Position numbers and translations under genes: made by a program. From Pseudo-nitzschia pungens (Eukaryota; Bacillariophyta; Bacillariophyceae; Bacillariales; Bacillariaceae): DNA of 64,000 nucleotides. The first letter of the stretch is position 1; each line of letters starts with the position of its first letter. Positions 42,196 through 51,891 of the stretch are shown here, in pieces. The notes below the pieces were generated by a model. It was given only the letters and a program-made list of their open reading frames with translations. It searched no databases and was not told where the DNA came from. Where the stretch lies: contig CM074759.1 of the NCBI GenBank assembly GCA_037355855.1, positions 5,642,001 through 5,706,000 of the forward strand, in the 5' to 3' direction.

Positions 42196-42307
42196 GTCCT
42201 CAAAACGTGTCCTCAAAAAGTGTCCTCAACTATTTTGTCCTCAACAGTCTGTCCTCAACCGAGGACAAAATAGTTGAGGACACTTTTTGAGGACACGTTT
42301 TGAGGAC
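42196..42307. repeat. Perfect 47-bp inverted repeat (hairpin)
   Basis: Arm 42196-42242 is the exact reverse complement of 42261-42307, with an 18-nt loop. Each arm is itself built of GTCCTCAA-type repeats. Confidence 0.95.
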
Positions 42308-42458
42308 AAAGATTTCGGTTGATGACCATTAAATTATGATCGCTCAGCATAATTAAAAATATAGAAGAGCCATTAGTGCCCTAAGATTTTTTGAGAGTAG
42401 TCGCAGAAAATGGAAATTTTCCAGAAAAGTTTTTTTTTTCCATAATGTTCCAGTTGCA

Positions 42459-42600
42459 TTCATTGATTATTCTTTCTGTATCAGGAGCAAGCAGGCAATT
42501 AAATGCATGGTTAGAAGTGAACTCCATGATCAATAACCCCAATCTTGATGAAGTTCACTTACCATTGAGGTGTTGCATCATATTTCAGTTTCCATTGCAT
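42459..42600 (+). repeat. Direct repeat, left copy
   Basis: About 140 bp (contains GAAGTGAACTCCATGATCAA) matching 43677-43826 with scattered changes. The pair brackets the TIR element at 42663-43654. Confidence 0.8.
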
Positions 42601-42662
42601 CATATTTCAATTCCCGTCAGATTGTATTTCAGTTCCCATTGGATTGCATTCTATTTCAGTTC

Positions 42663-43654
42663 CTGGACCTTCCGGAACTGTAAATATTTTCGCGCGAATT
42701 GCGCAATTTTTCAAGTCAAAGTTGTCAAACTCACATCCCCATTTTGGAACACAATTTTGGGGGATAAACTCACACTTTTTTCTCACACTTTTTTTGAGAC
42801 CAAAAAGTGCAAGTTTTCACAGGACTAAAAATTCCGCACTTTTTAAACTCGCATTAAATGCGAGTTTGGTTCAAAGGACAAAAAAAGTGTGAGTTTTCTT
42901 TGCAAAATTCTTTTTTTTCTCTCAATGCGGAGTCAATTTGTTAATAGAGGCGCAATGATGAGGTTGTCAATTTGTTAATAGAGGCACAACGACAGAGTTG
43001 ATTTGTTAATAGAGCTGCAACTACGGAGTCGATTTGTTAATAGAGGCGCAATGACAGAGTTGATTTGTTAATAGAGCTGCAACGATGTAGTCGATTTGTT
43101 AATAGAGGTGCAACAACAGAGTCAATTTGCTAAGAGAGGCGCAATGACGAGGGAGTCGATTTGTTAATAGAGGTGCAACAACAGAGTTGATTTGGTAAGA
43201 GAGGTGCAACGACAGAGTCGGTTTGCTAAGAGAGGCGCAATGACAAGGCAGTCAATTTGATAATAGAGGTGCAACGGCGAGGGAGTCGATTTGTTAATAT
43301 TGGCACAACGACAGAGTCGGTTTGCTAAGAGAGGTGCAATGACGAGTTGATTTGTTGTTTTTTCAAATTTTGTCAAGAAAACTTGCATTTTTCTGCTGAA
43401 AACTTGCATTTTGTAAAGAAAACTCACATTTTTCTGCTGAAAACTCGCATTTTTGCTCTAGAAAAAAACACGTTTATACAGCAATAAATGCGAGTTTTTT
43501 AGTCCCATAAAAATCCGCACTTTTTTTGATCCCAAAAAATGCGGGTTTCTTTGGGGAGATAATAAATTTAAGGGGATGCCCTCAAAATGACTAACTGGAA
43601 TAAAAAATTGCGCGGTCCAGGCATCAAAAACTATCTTTGTTCCGGAAGGTCCAG
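42663..43654. mobile_element. Small TIR element with internal minisatellite
   Basis: Ends CTGGACCTTCCGGAAC and its exact inverse (42663-42678, 43639-43654), with further weaker inverted similarity inside (GCGCAATTTTT). The middle (about 42920-43345) is a ~30-bp minisatellite built on TTTGTTAATAGAGGCGCAA, about 13 copies. No coding frame. No clear target duplication, so transposon origin is tentative. Confidence 0.55.
42920..43345. repeat. ~30-bp minisatellite (TTTGTTAATAGAGG unit)
   Basis: About 13 imperfect units of GAGTCGATTTGTTAATAGAG followed by GCGCAATGAC or GTGCAACGAC. Confidence 0.85.
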
Positions 43655-43676
43655 TCCCATTGTATTTCAGTTGCCG

Positions 43677-43826
43677 CATTGCAGTTCAGTGATTCTTCTT
43701 CCCTATCAGAAGCAAGCAAGAAATTGAATCCATGGTTAGAAGTGAACTCCATGATCAATACCCCCAATCTTGATGAAGTTCATTTACAATTGAGGTGTTG
43801 CAGCATCATATTTCAGTTTCTGTTGC
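43677..43826 (+). repeat. Direct repeat, right copy
   Basis: Partner of 42459-42600. Confidence 0.8.
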
Positions 43827-44364
43827 ACCCAAAATTATGTGAAGTTCGGCACACGCATTTTATGTGAATTCTTTGTGCATACTCATTGTATGCTGTGTGT
43901 TGGCAGCATTTGTAATCCATAGAATGTTAGTCTTAGTACTAGTACTACAAGCCTGCCCTCACCCGCTTGGAGTCCTCCCCTCTGCGCAATAATTTTTTAC
44001 TAAATTTATGTGGGGTTAAGTAAGGTTTACTGCTAGTACCATACTGGTAAGGTTACCTCAATGTCAGAAAAGAATACTCCAAAAACTTGCACGCAACAAG
44101 GAAAGAGGACAGACAGTCTGTTTTTAGCAAACGGAAAAAGGATAGACACAGCGGAAAATGGACAGACACCAGTAAAAAATCAGCAAAAAGACACTATCAA
44201 ATACACTAACAGTAACTAGTACTAAACTATAAAATGACTTATCTACATTGATATGGAATATTTTTACCATTCCAGCGCCAATTGTCCTCACCCTATGTAT
44301 GCTTCCGACTATGAAAAACGTCCAAGTCAAAAAGACCCAATAGTTTGGATGTCACATCTATTTA
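43827..44364. other. Intergenic, nothing recognised
   Basis: About 540 bp without gene or clear repeat. Confidence 0.4.
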
Positions 44365-44479
44365 CAATTTGCGCAACGAGCATTTTGTCTGACGTTCCGA
44401 TGTTCCAGTACTAAACATACATAGATTTCTACACAACTTTACAATGCGATATCTCGCTCCCTTCTACACCCCCAATCAC
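44365..44479 (+). mobile_element. 5' piece of a composite retroposon, cut by the gypsy C LTR
   Basis: About 115 bp match the first 120 bp of the composite retroposon at 47346-47465 (shared GTTCCGATGTTCCAGTACTA and CACCCCCAATCAC). The match stops exactly at the LTR start, so gypsy C inserted into a second copy of this element. Confidence 0.75.
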
Positions 44480-44817
44480 TGTAACACTCTAGGGTAGAAT
44501 TAGATGGAGTGGTACGCGATAGAGGTATTTTAAAGATGAAAGGTTAATAAATTGTGTTACAAAGAGAATAGTTGAATACTTTACGAAAATGGGAATGATT
44601 CCTTGAGTATGGGATGAATGAACGATTGAACATTGATAATGTTTGTCGGGCATAATATCAATAATTGGCGAGTCATGTTTATCTTGATATTTGAATGTCC
44701 GTTGTATGTGTGTATATACTGAACATACGTACATGAATGCCATATATATTGGAGTACATGCGGGATTCAATAATCATTTAGAAGCCTTTTGTAGTAAGGC
44801 TACGCCAGCATGTTACA
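44480..44817 (-). repeat. LTR of gypsy C
   Basis: Starts TGTAACACTC and ends CAGCATGTTACA on the plus strand. Related to the A3 LTR at its ends but otherwise distinct; shares a block with the foldback element (35150-35350). Confidence 0.75.
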
Positions 44818-45914
44818 TAGTTCCCCAATGATTAGGTGAAGTTTGCATGTGGTTCAATAGAATAGGTTCGGAGTTGAGTAGTATCGATGGAAAAGAGATA
44901 TGCTTGTTCGGAGAACCGGTTGAAGATGATATATGCCACTTCAAATATTCTGAAGATATATGGTAATGAAGATTGAAGAAGGTTCTTTGTGATACTGAAG
45001 AAATCGAAGATTTGTTTCTTGTTCTTGAGAAGGTTTGTAATGATATGCTAAAAATGTCAAAAAGAGTCGAAGAAAATTCTTTTCCTCCCCCAACTGTGAT
45101 GTACCTCTCAGGGTAGTGGAGCTGATTTTAAATTGAATTCAATTGATTTGAAATCGATTGCTCTTAGGTATAAAAACACCTCCTGTAATAGGAGTTTAAA
45201 AGGTAGGTGAAAAGCCGAGCTGCGTTGGATGTGTTATTCTTGCTGTTTGTCTCAATTGTATGTAAAAGCAGAGAGGGGACGCATTGTTAGTGTCGGTTTG
45301 AATTGCGGTTGCAATCATAATGCGATTTGCCGTATACTTTGTCCGGTCTTTATATTTTTGGGTGTTATTTGCAGCAGTCGATTGGAGCTTAAATTTTTGT
45401 AACTCCAGAGCACCTCTGTGGGTATCAAATTTGGATTTTGTGGGATTGCTCTATTAGTTTTGGAGCTCCCTGTGGACTATTTGTTTGTCCGGAACAAGGT
45501 TGGCCTTGTTGTTGCTGCTGCACCCTTTATTTTGTTTTGCGTCTGTACCCTTATTGATCGATATATGATTCGATTCAATTTGATTGATTGATTCATGGGG
45601 TTAGCGTCTGTACCCTTGCAATTGGTTCACGTCCAAACCTTTTGCTTTGTTTGTATTTGCCATTGAATCTGTTTATTGTTTTGATTTGGTTGATTGTTGT
45701 TGCCGTCACTGTGGATCGGTCTAGAGCGCTTTGTGTTTAGGTTGTTTTGTTTGCAACAGGGCTCATCTCTGTATGTTCCTTCCCTCTTTTGGGGAGTTCT
45801 CCTCCATGCGTCTTCCCAGTCAGCAGGGCTGAGCTGGCATTCAGGTCCAGGGGAGCTGAAGGCACGGTGCTGGATGCAGTGATCCTTATGTATAGATTGT
45901 TGTGTGTTTTGTGG

Positions 45915-46778
45915 CTATGGTTGCCATGTGAGGCTGCCGTCGAAGGTTCTCTCAACGCGTCCTCCATGTTGCATGCAATAGGATTCAATTGCTTGCTTTA
46001 CGTGGGCTTGGAGTGATTCCGTTGAAGCAGTGCTTCCAGTTTCATTGCTATGAGTCGTAGCAGTGCTGTTGTTGCTGCTATTGCTCTTATTTCTTTTGGA
46101 ATATCTGTTCTTTGGACATTCGGACCAATCGTGATCATGTCTGGGAATTTGGCAAGGGTTGTTGTATTTTCTTTTGCCACTGGATGGCTCTTGCTCTTGC
46201 TCTTTTTCAGCGTCGCTGTCACTGTCCGAGCTGTCTCTGTCAATGCTGTAAGCGTCCGAATGAGAGCTGTTGTTATTGCTGTCAATGCTTTCAGCGTCGG
46301 AATCTTTATTTGAATGAGTGTCTGACGCTTTTCTTTTTGCTTGACGTTCTAAACAGCTCATGTGGTCTACTATAAACTGTACAGTGGTGTCCTCTTGGAT
46401 TCCTTGGTGGATGAGACCATAGCTGTTGATCCATTTGCTTGGGAAGCTGTGTAGCAGAATGGTCTTGGCTTCTGTTGGTGACAAGTCGGGTCCATGTCCT
46501 TGGAGTCTTTTAGTGTACTTGAAGAGGATTTGCATCCGGTCTGCATGGTCTTTACATGGGACGTTGCTTGGCTTCTTGCATTCAGCGCTCCGAAGGTATG
46601 TATGCATGATGTCGTTGGCGTCCGTTGCATTGCAATAGTCTTGCTTGATGAAGTCCAGTATTGCTTGTTCATACCCTCCGATCTGCTGTTCATCGTATTG
46701 TTGAAGAGCCACTGCAAGCGCTGCATGTGGTAAATTGCTGCCTAGCTGCATTATCTGGGGTACTTTGGTCCACGACAA
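45915..46778 (-). pseudogene. Gypsy C Gag fragment
   Basis: An open frame of 287 codons homologous to family A gag from its middle onward: IMHTYLRSAECKK, ILLHSFPSKWINSYG, FIVDHMSCLERQAK and the finger CQIPRHDHDWSECPKN. The N-terminal ~100 residues of the family are lacking, and the first residues here come from flanking sequence. The region after ERQAK is an Asp/Ser-rich repeat instead of the Asn/Lys tract of family A. It ends in TAG, and the pol remnant (APLDLNASSALLTGKTHGG) lies in a different frame, unlike families A and B. Confidence 0.75.
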
Positions 46779-47324
46779 GCAGTTCGGACGCAGCGGATTT
46801 CGGTTCTTTATGTATGATGTTACATGTTACATGTTTGGAAGTCTCCCGGTACACCGGTTCCGGGGACTATAAATTTGAACTACAATAGGCTGATTGATTC
46901 CCTTGTAGGTGTCAAGGGATGGAACCAAGGGCAAAACGTCCTCCGGTTCACCCCCCTTTTTTTTCTACCATGAATCAGCCGGGCTTCTGATAGAAGAACT
47001 GCAATATTTGATGCAGTTTGATCTCTGACAAGTTACATGGAAACATCCCTGAATTCTGTTATGATCCATACAAGTGTCCTCGTACAGCAGCAGGAGGACT
47101 GGTGTCCCCCTGGGAGTATCAGTTTCCGGGGACCGGTATAGTTGCTCAGTACAGGACTACTAGCATGAATCACAGGGACTATGTTGATATTCAAGGTGAT
47201 GCTACAGGCTGTGGTGCTAAGGCTCCTGTGTAGAGGAGTGTACTGGGGCTACATGCAATAGCACCTGGTAGCTATCTAACAGGAGCTGAGCTAAGTGCTA
47301 GATCCATGTGCTAATATCTAGCAT
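46779..47324. other. Intergenic with a short coding-like segment
   Basis: A 71-codon frame at 47018-47233 (+) has a protein-like composition (CYDPYKCPRT, SPWEYQFPGTG) but I recognise no family and see no splice context. It could be a gene or transposon fragment. The rest, including short GCTAG repeats near 47260-47320, holds nothing recognisable. Confidence 0.3.
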
Positions 47325-47345
47325 AAGCACCTAGCAACAGGCTTA
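47325..47345 (+). repeat. Target site duplication of composite retroposon (left)
   Basis: 21 bp beginning AAGCACCTAGC, repeated exactly at 49150-49170. Confidence 0.93.
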
Positions 47346-49149
47346 CATTTTGCGCATCACGCATTTTGTCCGACGTGACGTTCCGATGTTCCAGTACTAA
47401 AAATACGTAGATTTCTACACAACTTTACAATGCAATATCTGGATCCCTTTTACACCCCCAATCACAACCCCAGGACCTACATGTATTAACCAAGACCTGC
47501 GCTCTTCGTTTCTGCTATCAGTTCCGTTGCTGGTTGCTTCGTTTGGTTGCTTTGGTTGCCAATTCACCACTCGACCGATCGATCGAGCAGCAGCAACAAC
47601 CAAAACAAAACCAACACATAATTTTCTACAGCACCTCCAGTACAGATTCTACAGCAATTCGCAAATAATACTGTCGCCGTCTTCCTGCTTCGATCTGTTT
47701 CCAAGCTCCACCCTCAAGGCCCTTAAGTATATCTTATACTTAATGTTCGACACTGTTTCCAATCTGCTTAAGTGAGTATCACTTACCGTTCTACATTCTT
47801 CAAGGTTCCTTGCTAAGTCCCCTGAGTTTTTTCAAGGTGAAGTTCACGAACAGCCCCTTCCACTGTAGGAATATTTCTACATGAAATTCCAGCTGTCATC
47901 TGTTTTGAAGTCCATTGCCCTGCTGGACCATATGTGTTTTCGCTTATGGTCCTACTGTTTTTTTGACCCAAGCCCCACAGCCTCTAAGTACAGTTTGCTT
48001 AAGGCTCCACCACCTACATAACCCTCTCAGGTGTACAGTATAATTGTCATTTGTTTCCAAGTCTACTGCCCTGCTGGACCATATGTGTTTTCGCTTATGG
48101 TCCTACTGTTTTTTGACCCAAGCCCCAAAGCCGCTAAGTACAGTTTGCTTAAGGCTCCACCACCTACATAACCCTCTCAGGTGTACAGTATAATTGTCAT
48201 CTGTTTTCAAGGCTACTGCCCTGATGGACCATAAGTGTTTTCGCTTATGGTCCTACTGTTTCCTGACCCAAGCCCCAAAGCAGCTAAGTACAGTTCGCTT
48301 AAGGCTCTCCTACCTACATATACCTCTCAGATGCATTCTTCAACTGTCATCTGTTTTCAAGTCTACTGCCCTGCTGGACCATAATTGTTTTCGATTATGG
48401 ACCTACTGTTTTTCTGACCCAAGCCCTACCACCTACATATACCCTTCCAGTTCACAGTACAGCTGCCACCTGTTTTCAAGCCTACAGCCCTGATGGTCGT
48501 TAAGTGTTCACTTAGAGCCCTGTTTCCAAGCTACTATGAAGTTCTAACAGGAGGACAGCTGTTACGAATTTCGTAGTAGGCTCCACTGCCTCTATGTGCT
48601 TCAAATTTGAATACCAATACAAGCATTACCTGGGAAATTTTGCTTGTGTTCTTTCGGTACAGAATGTGTTTGGGGCTGACTACTGCATTACTGATGCTGC
48701 AATACAGTATGCAGAGACCAGTTTTGCTTGCGTCAGCTGACCACTTGCACTACTGATGCTGCAATCCAGTATACAGAGAGCAGTTTTGCTTATGTCAGCT
48801 GACCACTCCTAGCATTACTGATGCTGTACAGCAGCATTCAAGAGACAGTTTTGCTTGTGTCTTTCCCTTCCACGTTCTTGTTACCCCGTCTCCTGTACGC
48901 GTTGCAACAGCAGTGTCTGTTGTGCTCTGGACTGGTTCGTTTTTTTCCTGATTGTTTCCAAGGTTTGTTTGCAAAATTGTCGTTTTTACAACTTGGAGCC
49001 TAAACTCTCTTTGATTGAGGCGACGTGTCGTTCTACAACTTGGGGGCCTAACCTCTCTTCGATTGAGGTGACGATAAAGTCTGGTTACAGACTGAGTAGC
49101 TTTTAACCACCTTCGGTGGATTTTCCTACTTAAATAAGTATATTATTAC
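47346..49149 (+). mobile_element. Composite non-autonomous retroposon with LINE-like 3' tail (1.8 kb)
   Basis: Inserted between 21-bp target duplications. Layout: a ~120-bp 5' module (47346-47465, also found at 44365-44479); a unique part to about 47885; a ~150-bp tandem repeat, almost five copies (47890-48540), each with a hairpin; a ~62-bp tandem repeat of three copies (about 48655-48850); and a LINE-like 3' end (about 48930-49149) with the two hairpins of the local LINE and the TTAAATAAGTATATTATTA tail. There is no long reading frame. The long target duplication and LINE tail indicate mobilisation by the LINE enzyme. The design resembles primate SVA in outline only. Confidence 0.85.
47890..48540 (+). 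repeat. ~150-bp VNTR with covarying hairpins
   Basis: Unit starts recur about every 150 bp; hairpins at 47925-47952, 48075-48102, 48226-48253, 48376-48403 and a shortened one near 48495-48519. Example: GGACCATAAG, an 8-nt loop, CTTATGGTCC. Confidence 0.85.
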
Positions 49150-49170
49150 AAGCACCTAGCAACAGGCTTA
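49150..49170 (+). repeat. Target site duplication of composite retroposon (right)
   Basis: Exact copy of 47325-47345. Confidence 0.93.
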
Positions 49171-50941
49171 GCAACAGGCTTATTCTATTTGGTATGGGGT
49201 GCTAACTCCATATATACCGGGGTTGTCGCGTACGAATTGTACCAGTTGTACATACCCCGGGTATAGCATCTGCACTAATACAGCGTAGCTGAGTGCTACA
49301 AGGTTAGGGTTGCTAATGCTACGAGATACTGGATATGCTAACCTACCATGCTACCATACTATGCTACTGCCGGGGTGAGGTGATTGGTGTACAATATGTA
49401 CTATGACGGGACGCCTGACCCAGACAGTTATTAAGCGCTAGCACGTGCTAGCGCTAGCACACGATTGGATCTAATTAAGCGCTAAGGCCACTCCACATGC
49501 TACTCCGTACGCTACACTACTCCATAGGATACAGTACTGGACCTACAGAGCTGTATAATACAAGATAGCAGAGCGTTGTCACGATACAGAGCTGAGCGCT
49601 TTGGCTCAGCTCCCTCCACTATATTCACTCTTTCTTTTCCACTCTAAAATAAAACACTATCATGCCCTCCCCTTTCGATAGATTCTAATGTACCTCTAGG
49701 GAAGTGCCTTGTAGTAACTAAGTGTATGCAATAGAGCTTGAACAGTGTCCTCTGTAGTCTCACTATTTACCAGGACTCTACGTGCTATTATTGTTATTGC
49801 AATCCCCTTATTTTGCTGACGAGCAAATATCAACGCATAAATTACTAGCGCTATCACGCTGTTTTTAGCATTGGTTGAGCAAAAATAGGCTATCTTTGGA
49901 GGATAAAAGAAAAGAATACGCTTCTGGTTGATATAAACAAGACATTAAAAAAGCTTACTGTCTCAGCTTTCCAAAGAAACTTACCCAAGGTTCAAATGCC
50001 AGCTGGAACCCTTTCAACTGGTAGAATCACATTTCTAGGGCAGTAAAAGCTGACTTTGAGTCCCAATGAAAGGTAGATCAATACGACTAACCTAACTATT
50101 GTCTAAAGAGGCATAAGGAGTTTGTTAAGGAGAGTTTAACCTAAAAATAATCATTTGAATTGGTTGAAAATTGATCCCAAGTGGAAACATTTTCGCTATT
50201 ATTGCCCAGTATTACGAACCGGAGGTAGTAGTAATTACTACGTAATTTCGCAAAAAAATTGATTGTTCAGATTTCCCTTAGCCCCCAAATAATTTTGAGT
50301 CGTAGAGAATTTTTAAAATCAAAAGTGTTCCGCGCGTTTTTCTATTTCCGATCACTCCTCTGGAACTAATCCGTACGTACGGAAAATTCATTACTACTAC
50401 CATACCGTAACCTTGCTTGATGCTTACTCCTGGGTCTACGATGCTACCGTTCATTTTTTTAAAAAAAAGGATGAAGTACGTAAGGTAAAGATACAAGTAA
50501 TGTTAACTAATTACTCCGCACTACTGATTTTATAACGCCAGTCCGAAAACAAGTACTACGTACCAGGTACGTCCCGTACTTGTGTACGAAGTAAGAGTTC
50601 TTTTAGAAGTATTGTACTGGTATGAACGGTACGAGTAAGGTACACCTGTACCAGTACTTCTTACCTCGTTGTGTGAACTGTCTCAAATGAGCGCGCGAAA
50701 ACCGTCTACGTTGCGTCTCCAATGCTTTCCATCATCATCATCATCATCATCATCGTCGATGATTGTCTTCAAAATAAGTCTCTGCATCACCCATCACGGT
50801 GTTTCCACGACAAACCCAATTTGGTCAATCTTACTCCTAAACTAAGATTACTCCAAGAACGACCTAGCCACAGACTCCTATTTCATTATTTGAACATTGA
50901 CTGACACCACAATACAAACGCGTGGAAAACGTAGTACTATC
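49171..50941. other. Intergenic, with a relic related to the hAT-like element
   Basis: No gene. A perfect 22-bp palindrome lies at 49434-49455. The reverse strand of about 49640-49830 resembles 34008-34195 of the hAT-like element (shared GACTACAGAGGA, ACTGTTCAAGC, TAGAGGTACATTAGA). The part next to cytochrome b5 has a short CATCAT repeat (50730-50755) and presumably its promoter. Confidence 0.5.
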
Positions 50942-51640
50942 ATGTGCAAGTCAGAAGAAACGAAGGAGCTCAAAGAATATTTCACCGACGAAGTGGCTAA
51001 GCACAACACCGAGGGTGATGTGTGGATGATCATCGGGAATGACAACAATGGTGCGTCTCACAAAAAATGATGGTTTTCATAGGAATGATTTGCAATATTT
51101 TATCTGTGTAGCACTAGTTCATGTGTGGGAGACAGCGGGATTCCATCATACAGCTATATCCAGCCCAATCAGACCGTGATGAGATGGATGGATGCAAGAG
51201 TCATTGTGATGTACCCATGGAAAAGTTGCAAGATAAAGTGCAAATTCAGAGCCTCGATACAAAGAAGCATATGTAGAATATTGAACTTTTGTGCCTCGTT
51301 CTGAAAAATTGTTTCTCAATTTATTTTGCTCACAACTGCAGGAGGTCCGAAAGTTTACGATGTCACAAAGTATCTTGACGACCATCCTGGTGGATCCGAA
51401 GTACTGTTGGATGTAGCCGGTCAAAATGCCGACGAATTTTTTGAGGACATCGGCCATTCAACCGAAGCTCGAAAGGAACTCGCGAAGTATTTGATCGGAA
51501 CGTACAAGATGACTGAGGCAGAAATTGAGGAATTGAGGGCGAAGACAGCTGAGGCGAAGAAAGGTTTTGGAACGTCAAACATGATTCTGATGTCTATTAT
51601 TTTTGCTCTCATTGCGTTTGGGTGGAAATTTTTGAATTAG
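50942..51640 (+). CDS. CYB5: Cytochrome b5, tail-anchored
   Basis: Two exons: 50942-51050 and 51342-51640. The intron is 291 bp (GTGCGT...CTGCAG, phase 1). The product is about 135 aa, normal for the family. The heme-binding domain has [21 protein letters not shown] with the axial His of HPGG, and the second His in [11 protein letters not shown] short acidic helical linker ([18 protein letters not shown]) leads to a C-terminal hydrophobic anchor ([19 protein letters not shown]), so the protein sits on the ER facing the cytosol. It donates electrons to desaturases and other ER oxidases. Start chosen because exon 1 reads [10 protein letters not shown] into the domain without a signal peptide. 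Confidence 0.92.
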
Positions 51641-51891
51641 CCTCATTATGAATGAATGCGAATGGGTGGCAACCGAGCAGCGCAACACTTTCGTATGTGA
51701 AGTGTACTGCTTCTGTTTCAGTCTGTCTTTTTCAAAATATATTTTACTAGAATTGCAATTTCTTTCCTGACTTTCGGAGTTGTACTGCGAAATTGCGACG
51801 AAAGGATTATATTACTCGTGATCAACATAAAAATTGCATTTTCATAGTGATTCCGTAGTACATCATCGTCTCCGTGCCTACGGGAGCAATC
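51641..51891. other. Intergenic between convergent CYB5 and P5CR genes
   Basis: 251 bp holding both 3' UTRs; AATATA-type motif near 51737. No gene. Confidence 0.5.

Larger units (their letters stand above)
44480..46778 (-). mobile_element. Gypsy family C remnant, internally deleted
   Basis: Left end: 3' LTR 44480-44817 (338 bp, TGTAACA...TGTTACA). Then roughly 300 bp of 3' internal flank, the beginning of pol (about 45350-45914, related to A3 59100-59500), and part of gag. Protease, RT, RNase H and integrase are missing, as are the gag N-terminus and the 5' LTR. Confidence 0.75.

Noticed and set aside
42920..43345. Regularly spaced repeats resembling a CRISPR array
   Set aside because: Units are contiguous and imperfect with no unique spacers, and the host is eukaryotic.
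49434..49455. 22-bp perfect palindrome
   Set aside because: Single, in GCTAGC-rich intergenic DNA; no linked feature to give it meaning.
50730..50755. CATCAT microsatellite with a short Ile-rich frame
   Set aside because: Simple repeat upstream of cytochrome b5, not a gene.
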